From: Sorex araneus
Taxonomy: Eukaryota; Chordata; Mammalia; Eulipotyphla; Soricidae
Direction of reading: 5' to 3'
Assembly (NCBI RefSeq): GCF_027595985.1
Contig: NC_073313.1
Span: 104,613,052 to 104,677,051, forward strand
DNA length: 64,000 bases
A program made the position numbers and the translations under genes. Every line of letters begins with the position of its first letter. The stretch's first letter is position 1. This document shows positions 20,294-31,024 of the stretch, in pieces. Under the pieces are notes generated by a model, which worked only from the letters and a program-made list of their open reading frames with translations, searched no databases and was not told the DNA's origin.

Positions 20294-20554
20294 AGTAGCA
20301 CTGTAGCACTGTAGCATTGTCGTCCCATTGTTCATCGATTTGCTCGAGCAGGCACCAGTAACATCTCCATTGTGTGAGACTTGTTGTTACTGTTTTTGGC
20401 ATATCAAATATGCCACAGGTAGTTTGCCAGGTACTGCCATGTAGGTGGAATACTCTCAATAGCTTTCCAGGCTCTCCAAGAGGGATGGAGGAATCGAACC
20501 CACGTTGGCCTTGTGCGAGGCAAACGCCCTACCTGCTGTACCATGGCTCCCGTC
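20294..20554 (-). mobile_element. RTE-tailed SINE (type 1), full length
   Basis: Minus strand: TAGCACTG tandem tail (20295-20318), RTE-like end with 'gctcgagcaggcaccagt' in complement, body, and a full tRNA-like head ending near 20552. Several CpG-to-TpG changes suggest moderate age. Confidence 0.92.
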
Positions 20555-20708
20555 CTGTAATCCTTTTTCTTGCGGCAGAGCTATCTGTTATGGTCTCTTT
20601 GATTGTTGGCCACCGGGAAGGCCCTACTGATCCTGCTGTATATTTATCTTTGCATCAATTTTTTCCTCCTGCAATATGGGTTTGAAAGTAGTGGGTGAGA
20701 CAGTGCCT

Positions 20709-21466
20709 GAAAGGGGAGATAGGGATGGAGAGAAAAGGAAGAGGAGGAGGAGGAGGAGAAAGAAGAGGAAGAACAGGGAGAAGATAGGAAGAAGAAAAAG
20801 AAAGGAGGAAGAGGAAGAAGAGGAAGAGGAGGAAGAGGAGAATGAAGGAGAAGAAGAGGAAGAAGAAGATGAAGAGGAAGAGGAGGAAGAGGAGGCAGAA
20901 GAAGAGGAAGAAGCAGAAGAGGAAGATGAGGAAAAGGAAGAAGAGGAAGATAAAAAGAAGAAAAAAAGGAAGATAAAAAGAAGAGGAAGATAAAAAGGAG
21001 AAAAAGAGGAAGAGGAGGAAGAAGGAAAAGAGGAAGAAGAAGAAGAGGAAGAGGAAGAAGAGGAAGTTGAAAAGGATGAAGAGGAGGAGGAGGAAGAGGA
21101 AGTGGAAGAGGAAGAAGGAGAATAGGAAGAGGAGGAAGAGGAAGAAGAAGAGGAAGAAGAAAAAGGAGAAGATGATGATGAAGAAGAAGAAGAAGAAGAA
21201 GAAGAAGAAGAAGAAGAAGAAGAAGAAGAAGGAGGAGGAGGAGGAGGAGGAGGAGGAGGAGAAGGAGAAGGAGAGGAGAAGGAGAAGGAGAAGGAGGAGA
21301 AGGAGAAGGAGAAGAAGAAGAAGAAGAAGAAGAAGAAGAAGAAGAAGAAGAAGAAGAAGAAGAAGAAGAAGAAGAGGAAGAGGAAGAAGAAGAAGAAGGG
21401 AGAAGGAGAAGGAGAAGGAGGAGAAGGAGAAGGAGAAGGAGAAGGAGAAGGAGAAGGAGAAGAAGT
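20709..21466 (+). repeat. Polypurine GAA/GGA tract
   Basis: About 760 bases in which the plus strand is almost purely A and G. It includes an uninterrupted GAA run (about 21182-21230), a GGA run (about 21232-21260), a second long GAA run (about 21314-21374) and GGAGAA hexamer repeats near the right edge. The very long serine/leucine/phenylalanine frames on the minus strand are only translations of this repeat. It sits where an L1 3' UTR has a G-rich segment, between family B and an L1 3' terminus. Confidence 0.97.
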
Positions 21467-21470
21467 AGTA

Positions 21471-21650
21471 GGTGGAGGAGTTTCAGGAAAGGGAGTTGAG
21501 GGGTAAATGGAGGAAACCGAGGACATTGGTGCTGGGAAATGTACAATGGTGGAGGGGTGGGTGTTGGAACACTGTATGACTGAAACCCAATAATGAACAG
21601 CTTTATAATAGTCTTTCTCACGGTGATTGAATAATAAAACTTGAAAAATA
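21471..21650 (+). mobile_element. L1 3' terminus
   Basis: 'gaggacattggtgctgggaa' to 'ctcacggtgattgaataata' with an A-rich end. Together with the purine tract it forms the 3' end of the family B copy. Confidence 0.85.
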
Positions 21651-21754
21651 AGGTGGTGGGTTAGAAATACTATGATGCAGATGAGGCAGGTGGAGCAAAA
21701 GCAGGTCTCTATGTTCGCTCATCATCCCCAGGTTTTTCAATATTTTCAAGAGTG

Positions 21755-22742
21755 AAAATATTTAGTAGTAAATGTGCTGAGACTCAGAGTTAGAAAGTAG
21801 AAAAGTTTATTTCAAAGTAGAAGAGAAAAGAAACTCCCCAATTGGGGAGGAGCTTAGTATAGCACTAAGTTAAGGTAAGGAAGTTCTGTGTAGGACACTG
21901 TAAGGGCTCCTGGCATCCCTTATCGGTTGACAAGTGTTTACAAAAGGTGCCAGAAAATTACAAGGCTGTCTAGCAGGTCTAAATCTTTCTGGGCATTTCT
22001 GCCCCTATCTTAGTCTCCCTGTCGGCCTAGGCTCCAGGACAGAGTTTCATGGTCCTGAACATTTCTATGACCCCTAGAGCAGGACTTTGGGAATGAAACT
22101 TGTGAGGCTAATGGGGGAAAGGTGACGAGTGGAAGCTGCCTTGAAGAAGGTGGCTTCCTTCACTGGCAAAGGGAAAGAAATATTCCAGGCCTAATTGCCA
22201 ATTATCTCAGTTTCCCCTTCAGCCTAGACTCCAGGATTGCTTTTTTATCTTAGTTTCTCTGTCAGCTTAGAGTCCAGGGCAGAGTTTTATGCTTGGGGAA
22301 GTCCCGGGAATACTTAGGCAGAGCCTTGTGGGTGGAATGTGTCAGGTTGATGAGGGAGAAATGGAACACCTGGAGAGAAGAAACTGTGGCTTTCTCTCTC
22401 ACTGGCTAAAAGGAAACCGAGTCTCCCTCTTTCACTATGAGAAATGCACTAGTGTAAAAGGATGGGAACATTCTGTAAGTGGCCTTTAGTGCAGGCCCCT
22501 TACCAACTCCGGAAGACTACCAAGTTAGCCTCCAGTGGGAATTTCTTTGCTTGCTATCAAGGAACCTTCTGCTGCCTGAATATGAACTGACCCTGACCCG
22601 GTGACCTATTCCAGCTGTTTCCTGACCTCATTGTAGTTCCAGGAAATAAGCCCCCCACTCCTTCTCAGTGACCTCCTTAGATAATATGAGCACCTGTTAG
22701 CCACCCTGTGGGCTGCAGGAGTTGGCCAGTCACAAACTCAGT
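21755..22742 (-). mobile_element. LTR-like block, probably a solo LTR
   Basis: On the minus strand the last 60 bases include 'ctttgaaataaacttttcta', an AATAAA signal in the position of an R region, and the edge reads ...TTTTCA. Inside, two related units follow each other: 21985-22190 and 22195-22400 share 'tctcagtttcc/tcttagtctcc', 'gactccagg' and 'gagggagaaa/gggggaaag'. No gag, pol or env reading is present. The opposite boundary and a target-site duplication are not resolved. Confidence 0.45.
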
Positions 22743-23007
22743 CACTGTCACTGTCACTGTCATCCCATTGCTCATCGATTCGTTCGAGCGGGCACCAGTA
22801 ACGTGTCTCTTTAAGAGACTTATTGTTACTGTTTTTGGCATATCCAATATGCACAGGTAGCTTGCCAGGCTCTGCCGTGCGGGCTCCATACTCTCGGTAG
22901 CTTGCCGGGCTCTCCGAGAGGGGCGGAGGAATCGAACACGGGTTGGCCGAGTGAAAGGTGAAATCCCAACCGCTGTGCTATCGCTCCAGCCCACAAACAA
23001 ACTCAGT
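22732..23007 (-). mobile_element. RTE-tailed SINE (type 1) with target-site duplication
   Basis: ACAAACTCAGT at 22732-22742 and 22997-23007 flanks the element 22743-22996. Minus strand: CACTGT-type tail, RTE-like end, body and intact head. It is inserted at the right edge of the LTR-like block. Confidence 0.93.
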
Positions 23008-23729
23008 ACCAAGAACTTTTTATCCAGGTTGATGAAGAGCTCAGATGCTCAAGACTCGTGAGGGACTTTCAGGGTCAGATAGATTCCTTAGCTTTGGAAA
23101 GTAATATGCTTTGAAATTTATTCTTTTGTTCTCTCCTGCCAGCTGCCTGCAGATATCCCAACCCCCATTTGATATTCTATTAAGCAGAAGTCTCACCATT
23201 TCTTTCGGAGCACAGCTCTGCTGGATCTTTACCATAATATACAAGTGTTTTCCCACTTATCAGGGAGTGTTGCTTGGTTTTTCACTGACTTTTGGTGAGA
23301 ATTTCTGCGACACTATTAGGTATTGTGGATGAATTTCTTTGAGTAGTATTGTTGCTGGTGGCTCAGTAAAGTTGGGTGGTAAGGGAGGCATACTTAAGAA
23401 CAGAGTGCTTCCACCTCTCTGCGTGACACACCTTGGTCACCGGCACTCAGATAATGCTGGACTTGGATTAGGACTGGATAGTCTGCTGTGAGCACCTACA
23501 TGGCATGGATGCTCATGTCCCACCAGTCTCCATTAAGGCAACTGTCAAGCTGTGACTTGAGCCCTCTTGTTCTGCACAGCATAGGAGATGATCTCTTTCA
23601 CCTGATTCCTCAGGGAGCCATGTGCTCAGACTGGAATGAGGAATTCCTTTATGCAGGAAAGGCAAGTCAGACCTAACACAGATGTTTTGGATCCGTTGCC
23701 TTTCCCTCATAGAAAAGAATTTTCAGAGG
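23008..23729. other. Intergenic, no gene seen
   Basis: No repeat recognised; the short open frames on both strands have no familiar product. It may belong to the LTR-like block to the left. Confidence 0.4.
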
Positions 23730-23960
23730 AAGCAAAATAGTGAAGCAATATCGTTTTTATGGAATAAAACTTACTTAGAAAGATATGAGGGGAGAGAAAG
23801 AAAGTAATTAGGTATGCAAGAGAGAACATGGGCTTCTCCAGAGCAGAAAAACATAAGCAAAGATACAAGCAATCAAGATAAGTGTTCAAGGCATAACAGT
23901 GACCTTGAAGAATATTCATAAATGGTCTCCGGGAAGTAGCTTTTATACAATTTTTCCAAA
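23730..23960 (+). repeat. Family D repeat
   Basis: 'tggaataaaacttacttaga', 'gagagaaagaaagtaattag', 'agagagaacatgggcttctc' and 'aagataagtgttcaag' correspond to 11300-11345 and 11940-12260. LTR origin is possible. Confidence 0.45.
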
Positions 23961-24280
23961 TTTTCTTTCCCCTAGAATTTTGCAACATAAAAGTTAATCT
24001 GGGTGTTGTTATAAGGAAGCCTTGCACTCTGATAGTCTCTTCATGAATTCATCTCTTGCACTTTGATGATATTTTCAAACTTTCACAAAGTTTTCTGTAG
24101 CTTTTTCCTTCCTGAATAATCCACTCCTCTCTGAATGGGCCTTTGGATTTCTGCATCTGTGTGGTGTCTCAGTTTCTCTTCTACAAAGATCTCAGGGTTT
24201 GTATGTCAAAGGGATGCGGTCTCCATGCCTTTGGGCCATCTTCAGGGTTAGGAAATCCTTTCTTAAGTATTACTGTTTAT
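23961..24280. other. Intergenic, no gene seen
   Basis: T-rich, no feature recognised. Confidence 0.4.
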
Positions 24281-24463
24281 TGGGTCAGAGAAATAGTAGA
24301 ACGGGTAAGGTGTTGCCTTTCACGGAGTCGGCCTGGGTTCAATCCCCAGCATCCTATATGGTCTCCTGAGTGCTTCCAAAGGTGATTAGTGAGTGCAAAG
24401 CCAGGAGTAAGTAACCCTCTAAGCATTGTCAGGTGTGGCACAAAACCAAAAGGAAAAAAAAAC
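24281..24463 (+). mobile_element. A-tailed shrew SINE
   Basis: Near full length, moderately diverged. Its A tail was the target of the L1 that follows. Confidence 0.9.
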
Positions 24464-25620
24464 TTTTAAAGGACCCACCCACAGAATGGGAAAGAATATT
24501 TACCCAATATTCATCTGATAAGGGATTAATATCAAGGATATACAAGACACTAGTAGAATTGTATAAAAAAGAAACCTCCAACCCCATCAAAAAATGGAGA
24601 GAAGAAATGAACAGAAGTTTCCTCAAAAAAGAAATAAAAATGGCCAAAAGGCACATGAAAAAAATGCTCCGAATTGCTAGTCATCAGGGAGATGTAAATC
24701 AAAACAACAATGAGATATTATCTCACACCACAGAGACTGGCACATTCAAAAGAACAAAAGCAACCAGTGCTGGTGTGGATGTAGGGAAAAAGGGACGCTC
24801 TTTCACTGATGGTGGGAATGTTGACTAGTCCAGCCTTTCTGGAAAACAATATGGACAGTCCTTCAAAAACTAGAAATTGAGCTTCCATATGACCCCACAA
24901 TACCACTTCTGGGAATACATCCAGAGGATGAAAAAAGCAGAGTATATAGGTACACAGCTGTGTTCACAATAGCCAAAATCTGGAAACAACCTGAGTGCCC
25001 TAAAACAGATGACCGGTTAAAAAACTTTGGTACATCTACACATTGGAATACTATGCAGTTGTTAGGAGAGATGAAGTCATGAAATTTGTTTAGAAATAGA
25101 TAGACATGGAGAGTATCATGCTAAGTGAAAGAGAGGGACAGACATAGAAGGACTGCACTCATTTGTGGAGTATAGAATAACATCACATGAGGCTGACACC
25201 CAAGAACAGTAGATACAAGGGCCAGGAGGATTGCCCCATAGCTGAAAGACTGCTTCATGAGTGGAGAGAAGAAAGCAGATGGAATAGAGAAGGTATCACT
25301 ATGAAAATGATGGTTGGAGGAACCAGTTGGGATGGGAGATGCAGGCCGAAAGTAGACAATGGGACAAACATGATGACCTCTCAATATCTGTGTTGCAAGC
25401 CATAATGCCTAAAAGAGATTATGGATAATATTGTCTGCCATGGAGGCAGGGGGAGGGTGGGAAAGGGAGGTATACCCGGGATATCGGTGGTGGGGAATGG
25501 GTACTGGTGGAGGGATGAGTGTTTGATCATTGTGACATTGTAACCCAAACATGAAAGCTTGTAACTATCTCACGGTGATTCAATAAAATAAAAAATAAAA
25601 AGAAGGAAAAAAAACTTTTA
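24452..25620 (+). mobile_element. L1 3' fragment with ORF2 C-terminus, 3' UTR and target-site duplication
   Basis: GGAAAAAAAA(A)CTTTTA occurs at 24452-24468 and 25605-25620. Between them, the plus strand encodes late ORF2 ('PPTEWERIFTQYSSDKGLIS', 'EIKMAKRHMKK', about 24470-24680), then a frameshift, the ORF2 end, and a 3' UTR ending 'ctcacggtgattcaataaaa'. The element is 5'-truncated at about 1.14 kb. The reading frames are broken, so it encodes nothing functional. It is highly similar to the complement of 61101-61670. Confidence 0.95.
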
Positions 25621-26194
25621 TTATTTCCCCAAAACACATTTCCAGAGCCCTCCTACCTATCTGCCTTCAACTGAATGTATTACTGCATCATATGGTATTT
25701 CATTATTTATTTCATTTTGGGATTACCCAAGTGATGCTTCTGGCCCACTCCTATCATTACTTGGCTAGACTGTACAAGCCTGATGGTTCAATATTCCAGC
25801 CAGGTGATGTAGTGCTTCTTTAACCTGACAGTACTGAAGGGCATGAGGGCTACCCAACAGAACTCAGAGGTCACCAGGACTCCGTGTATAGTTTGGGGGA
25901 TGTGGTAGGAACATGTGATACCAGGATCAAACTCAGGGGCCTCTACATGCAAGGCATTCCATCCAGCCTTAGATCTCTCTCCCCAGCCCCTCTATTTTTA
26001 TTTTTATTTGGGGGTAAGGGATTTGGCCACACCTAGCAGTGTTTTACAGGGTTAGGGATCACAATGGCAGTGACACACAGCTAGGATCCCACGTGGGTAT
26101 GGAGAGAAACTAATGTCAAGGATAGAACTCTTGGTCTCATGCTTACAAGACAGACACTCTACCACTAAGCTATCCATGGGCTCTATATTTTGTT
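25621..26194. other. Intergenic with decayed SINE traces
   Basis: Two strongly decayed minus-strand SINE remnants can be seen (25715-25980 and 26000-26175, the latter with 'ttggccacacctagcagtgt' and 'ctctaccactaagctatcc'). No exon. Confidence 0.5.
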
Positions 26195-26490
26195 TTATTA
26201 GTATCATATTTATCGTCATCATATTTATCATCATCATCATCCTGTTGGTCGTTGATTTTCTCTAGCGGTCTCAGTAACGTCTCCATTCGTCCTAGCCCTG
26301 GGATTTTAGAAGACTCTCTTTACTTGGCCTTATAAATGGTGCTGCATTGGAGGCTCTTTCAGGGTCAGGAGAATGAGACCCATCATTGTTACTGGTTTTG
26401 GCATATGAATATGCCACGGGGAGCTTGCCAGGCTCTCCCATGCAGGCAGGAAACTCTCGGTAGCTTGTCAGGTTCTGCGAGAGGGAAGTA
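26195..26490 (-). mobile_element. RTE-tailed SINE (type 2)
   Basis: Left edge is an ATC-rich tail (26205-26240). On the minus strand it has the body, an additional segment of about 85 bp ('ctgaccctgaaagagcctcc' in complement, about 26290-26380), and the RTE-like end. The tRNA head is replaced or missing on the right. It shares this structure with 46602-46904. Confidence 0.85.
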
Positions 26491-26774
26491 ATATGATTCC
26501 AGGGGTTCTATGACTGCTCCCCATACCCTCCTCCCACATATGCATCTCCCAGTGTGTCTATTCCTCGTACATCTGAAACATTCCGAAGCCAGGCATCCTC
26601 TTAGAAGCTTTATTCCATAGGGTCCCTCCACTGACCATCCTCTTTCAAGATACACTGTTTATATACCTAGCTCTGGAGTTTCCATCCAATACCATTGTTA
26701 GGAGAGTAAGTGTACTCATTCAAACGCAAAGTCTATGCTCAGGGACCATGTGGTAGCAGGGAGTGAACATAAGT
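26491..26774. other. Intergenic, no gene seen
   Basis: Could hold the upstream part of the type 2 SINE; not otherwise matched. Confidence 0.35.
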
Positions 26775-27584
26775 AACATGCACTTTGGGCTGGAGCAATA
26801 GCACAACGGGTAGGGTGTTTGCCTTGCATGCGACCAAACCGGGTAAGATTTCTCAATTCTTCCATCCCTCTCGGAGAGCCCAGCAAGCTACCGAGAGTAT
26901 CTCGCCCACACGGCAGAGCCTGGCAATCTACCCATGGCGTATTTGATATGCCAAAAACAGTAACAAGAAGTCTCACAATGGTCAGGCATAGAAAGATCGC
27001 ATTCATCTGTGGAATATAAAATAACAGAGTGGGAGACTAAGACCCAAGAGTAGTAGACATCTACTACTGTGTGGTCTGTCCCACAGCTTGGAAACTGGCC
27101 TTACATGCTGGGGGAAAAAGCAGCTGAGGTAGAGAAGGGAACACCAAGTAGAGGATGCTGGGAGGACCCATTCGGGTTGGAAGATGTGAACTGAAAGTAG
27201 ACTATAGACCGAACATGAAAGCCACTCAATACCTCTATTGCAAACTACAACACCCAAAAGGAGAGAGAACAAAAGGGAATGCCCTGCCACAGAGGCAGGG
27301 TGGGGTGGTGGGGGATGGGGTGAGGGTGGTGAGAGGGATACTGGGATCATTGGTGGAGGTGAATGGGCACTCGTGGAGGGATGGGTAAACGATCACTGTA
27401 TGAGTGAAATGCAAACACAAAAGTTCATGAGTTTGTAACTGTACATCACAGTGATTCTCTAATAAAAAATTTTTTTAAAAAAGAAGTCTCACAATGGAGA
27501 TGTTACTTGTGTACACTCGAGCTATTCGATGAACAATGGGATGACAGTGATACAGTGATGACAGTGATACAGTGAACATGCACT
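26775..27584 (+). mobile_element. RTE-tailed SINE (type 1), split by an L1
   Basis: The SINE occupies 26787-26981 and 27481-27574, flanked by AACATGCACT (26775-26784, 27575-27584). The head is complete ('gggctggagcaatagcacaa'), the body is intact, and the 3' end carries GACAGTGATACAGT tandem repeats (27542-27574) like those of the RTE LINE. An L1 interrupts it in the 'caatgg' of the RTE-like end. Confidence 0.95.
26965..27497 (+). mobile_element. L1 3' fragment with perfect 17-bp target-site duplication
   Basis: AAGAAGTCTCACAATGG is repeated at 26965-26981 and 27481-27497. The insert 26982-27480 comprises the ORF2 end and the 3' UTR with 'aggagagagaacaaaaggga', the G-rich segment and an A-rich tail. 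It lies within the RTE-tailed SINE and is therefore younger than it. Confidence 0.97.
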
Positions 27585-27616
27585 CTAACCCATTAAGCTA
27601 TCACTCTGATGCTGTT

Positions 27617-28174
27617 GTTTATTTATTTTGGTAGGGTATATTTGGGTGTCACGCCTGATGGTGCTATTCCTGGAGGTGCTGGAGTTAAACCAAGGTCAAC
27701 TACAGGCTATGCAAATACCTTAAGCCCTATACAGCCTCTCTCCCAAGTTTTTAAAGAAATATCCATAATATTTCCCAAAGAGACTGCACCAACTAATATT
27801 TTTTGTCAGGTATGTACCTTTTTTCTCCACAATCCCGCCAGTCATTTTTTGGTGGGGATATACTTGTTGTTTGGGGGCCACATCTGATAGTGTTCAGGTC
27901 TCATGCCTGGTTTTGGGTCACTCCTAGAGGTGCTTGGGAAACCATATGGGGTGCCAGAGATAGAACCCCAGTGGTGGGCATGCAAAGCAGATGCCCTAAC
28001 CTCTGTTCTATCCATTGCCAGTCTGGGGAGCAAACCTGGTGAACCTAAGGGTTTATTCCTGGCTCTGAACTTGGCATTTTCTCTTGGCAGTTCTAGGGGG
28101 ACCCTCTGGGGTGCCAGGGATCAAACCATGTGCAAGGCAAGAACCCTACTCACTATACTACCTCTTTAGCCCTC
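27617..28174 (-). mobile_element. Cluster of three decayed A-tailed SINEs
   Basis: Minus-strand remnants at 27617-27750, 27866-28020 and 28035-28174; each keeps pieces of head and body such as 'gaaaccatatggggtgccag' (27940) and 'ggtgccagggatcaaaccat' (28112). No tails are clear. Confidence 0.7.
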
Positions 28175-28374
28175 ATTAGTCTTTTTTGGTAGAGGCTCTT
28201 CTCACAGTTATAAGTTGCCATCATTCTTATTTTTTAGACTTGTATTTTCTCAACAATGAGACATGTTGATCATTTTCTTTTTCTTTTTTTTGAGCATCTT
28301 CTAATGTGCATGTGGGCCATCTGTACAACTTCGAAGACGTGTCAATTCAGGTCCTTTGCCCTAAATTTTAAAAA

Positions 28375-28480
28375 TTGGGTTGCTGGGGCAAAGACTGTGG
28401 GTAGGAAACTTGTCTTTCATGCAGCTAATCCATGTTCATTTCCCAGAACCCCATATGGTTACCTGAGCCCCACCACTAGT
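28375..28480 (+). mobile_element. A-tailed shrew SINE, partial
   Basis: The first two thirds of a plus-strand copy, ending before the usual 3' part. Confidence 0.7.
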
Positions 28481-28659
28481 AGGTTACCTTTTTGTTTGGG
28501 ACATAGTTTCTTTCACTCCATATACATATAGATTTACCTAAAGCATAATAATAATCTCATCCCTTACTCTACAATAGTAATGATTCCCTATTGCCTGCAG
28601 GATAAAGTCCCACTCAACACCATACCTGCTACTTCAGCAAGAGGAAAGATTCTTTCCTC

Positions 28660-29960
28660 AGAACCTTTCTCTGGAGTAAGAAGGAAGGTGCCTGCCATGT
28701 AGTCAGGGGAGGGGTGGCAGGAAGGATACTGGGAACATTGGTGGTATATTTGGAAGGATAACATTGGGTTGTCCTTGCTCCTCTTACAGGGAGTTTAGGT
28801 TTATTGAGCTACTCCCACAACAGTGCCCCTGAGGCACACCCAATTCCATCAAGCACTGATAATCCTAAATTGCTTTTCTCTTTCCTTTATGTCATTTGCA
28901 TGGTTTGTTTAGCAATTTCTTTTTATAGACACAAGAAGACAGTTGGTGCTATGCTTTTGTGGTATGGAGTTAATTGACTCCAAATAATATTTACTCCTGG
29001 GCCTCCATCATATTTACTTGACTTAGCCTCAGTTGCCCTTACTTCCTAACACCCCCAAAAGGAGGGTCCTGACAAAGGGACTGGATAAACCCAGGGAAAG
29101 CAGTAAGCTTCCCCGGCATCGGAAAGGGACAAGCTAAGAGCAATAAAAAGGTATAATAAGTTAAGAGCATGGTCATGAGACAAACTCTGTCATGACCCAA
29201 AAGAAGTAACTGAATAAGGACCCTGCTGTGGTTAAGAAAGAGTAATCTGGCCTGACGACTGTAGTCTAGGATATATAGCGAGATGTCCCTAGGACGAGTC
29301 AACCATTAAGCTTAATATCTCTTTTTGTGTTCATAAAAATAACTAGAAATATAAGAAGTAAATTTACTATGATTATTTAAGTGGATTACTAGCTGAGGAA
29401 ATGAGAAAAGTACGCCCTAGATGGAATCCCGCCCCTGAGCAGATCTCCTAGTAATCTAGAGTCCTGAACCGCAAATGAGATCTTGTACTTGAGTTAATCT
29501 CCTAGAACTTCCCTCTGAAGGAGTGGCATTACCTCTATTTGTTGTTATAACAATGTTCAACCCCACCTATGTGTACCCCCACCCTTTATGATTTCAAAAT
29601 AACTATGCTTTAAGGGGTAAGAGAGAAAAGAAGAATACGAAGACTAGACGAAAACTAAGAGGACTATGATGAGGAAGAGGATGAGGGTACTATGATGACT
29701 GGGACTAGGACCAAAACTACAACTATGATTGTGCTGTAAGGAGAGAGATCAAACTATGTTGGGGAGGAGAGGGGACAGGCCAGGGGAACGGCTCTTGGCC
29801 ATCAAACACTCGAGTCCCATGTACCCATGCACTTTTCCTTTGAAACTCACAGTGGTGGAAAATGCACACTGGTGGAGGGATGGGTGTTTGATCATTGTGT
29901 GACTGAAACTCAATCATAAAAGCTTTGTAACAGTGATTCAGTTAAATTATTTTTCAAAAA
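28660..29960 (+). repeat. Family B repeat with L1-like 3' terminus
   Basis: Second copy of family B (compare 19060-20690). It runs through a purine-rich region (29620-29700, 'gaagaatacgaagactagac' and 'gatgaggaagaggatgaggg') to an L1 3' terminus at 29840-29960 ('ggagggatgggtgtttgatc', 'gaaactcaatcataaaagct'). No open frame longer than about 90 codons. Confidence 0.55.
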
Positions 29961-30030
29961 ACTTTCTCCATATCTTCACCTTTGCTTTATGCCAAAGGAT
30001 ACCCACCTACTTTCAATATTTTATCTCTCT

Positions 30031-30183
30031 TTTTGTATTTGGCTCACACCCAGTGATGTTCAAGGGCCACTCCTGATGGTGCTAAAGTGGAGGTGTGGGC
30101 CCATATGCAGTGCCATGAATAAAACTTGTTTTTGACCACATGGAAGGCAAATGCCTTAAGCCCTGTCCTATCTCTCCAGCCCT
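30031..30183 (-). mobile_element. A-tailed shrew SINE, diverged
   Basis: Recognisable from 'tggctcacacccagtgatgt' to 'cctatctctccagccct'. The interval 30184-30522 has no gene or repeat that I can name. Confidence 0.8.
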
Positions 30184-30522
30184 CCAGTAGTTTTTATTTC
30201 TAACCCTACTCACTCTTCAAGGTTGAGCTCATGTACTTCCACCACCAAAAGTACATCCAGGATATGTCCTGCGTGGAGAGGTAATAATTTTCACCACTGA
30301 GCATGCACATCAATAGTTTGGGGGTTACTTCTAGGTCTACTTCCAAATCATTCTCTTCTTCCTGGGTACAGGGACACCTGATGAAATATGTTCTAGACTT
30401 TGTTGCAATGTAGGTAAGATTTGCAATAAAGTTATTGCCCCGTGACTTAGCTCTACCAAAGGAATGTGATGGAAAGTGAGATGGACAAATTCCATCTAAA
30501 TTTATTCAAAGGAAATTTCTTT

Positions 30523-30632
30523 TGCTGTTTTTGTGTTATTTGAGCCACACCCTGCAGTGCTCAGGGATTACTCCTCGCTGGGCTCAGGAAATCATATAAG
30601 GTGCCAGAGATTGAAGCAGATTGGACTTATTC
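30523..30632 (-). mobile_element. A-tailed shrew SINE, partial
   Basis: Only the 3' and middle parts are left ('ctgcagtgctcagggattac'). Confidence 0.65.
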
Positions 30633-30852
30633 TCTTTCCTCCTTCCTATGAGCTGGAAGGTGGATGTACTCATGATACAGTATGGCATCATGACCTAGTA
30701 TGTATCAAAATTGACTCCTGACATAGACAAGCCAGCATGTTATGTAAGGAAGAAATTTGTTTTAGTTGAGCTACTGCACGTGACAGCAGCTTACTTACCC
30801 TCTGCCCAAACACAGCGTTCTCTAGGTGTATGTACTAAATCCTGGTGTGTGT

Positions 30853-31024
30853 TGTAGCTGGAGAGATAATGCAGGGGGTAGGGCACTGACGCTGTATGTG
30901 GCCATACTTGGTTCTATCCCCAGCACCCCTTATAGTCCCTTAAGCACATCCAAGAGTGATCCCTGAGCACAGGGTCAGTAATAAGCCCTGACCACCACTG
31001 TGTGAGGCTCCAAACAAACAAAAA
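30853..31024 (+). mobile_element. A-tailed shrew SINE, diverged
   Basis: Full length with an AAACAAACAAAAA tail. The following 31025-31332 contains minus-strand SINE scraps but no gene. Confidence 0.88.

Larger units (their letters stand above)
19060..20690 (+). repeat. Family B noncoding repeat body
   Basis: Local alignment by eye with 28900-29300: shared blocks around 'atagacacagac/aagacag', 'cttaattcctaacaccc / acttcctaacaccc', 'gggactggat(gg/aa)acccaggg' and 'tgtagtctgagga / tgtagtctaggat'. Both copies are followed by purine-rich sequence and an L1-like 3' terminus. Two RTE-tailed SINEs interrupt this copy. No coding capacity found. Confidence 0.55.

Noticed and set aside
20624..21621. 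Minus-strand open frames of 300 and 325 codons
   Set aside because: They are Ser/Leu/Phe/Pro repeats produced by translating the purine tract; two frames are open at once and there is no start context or domain.
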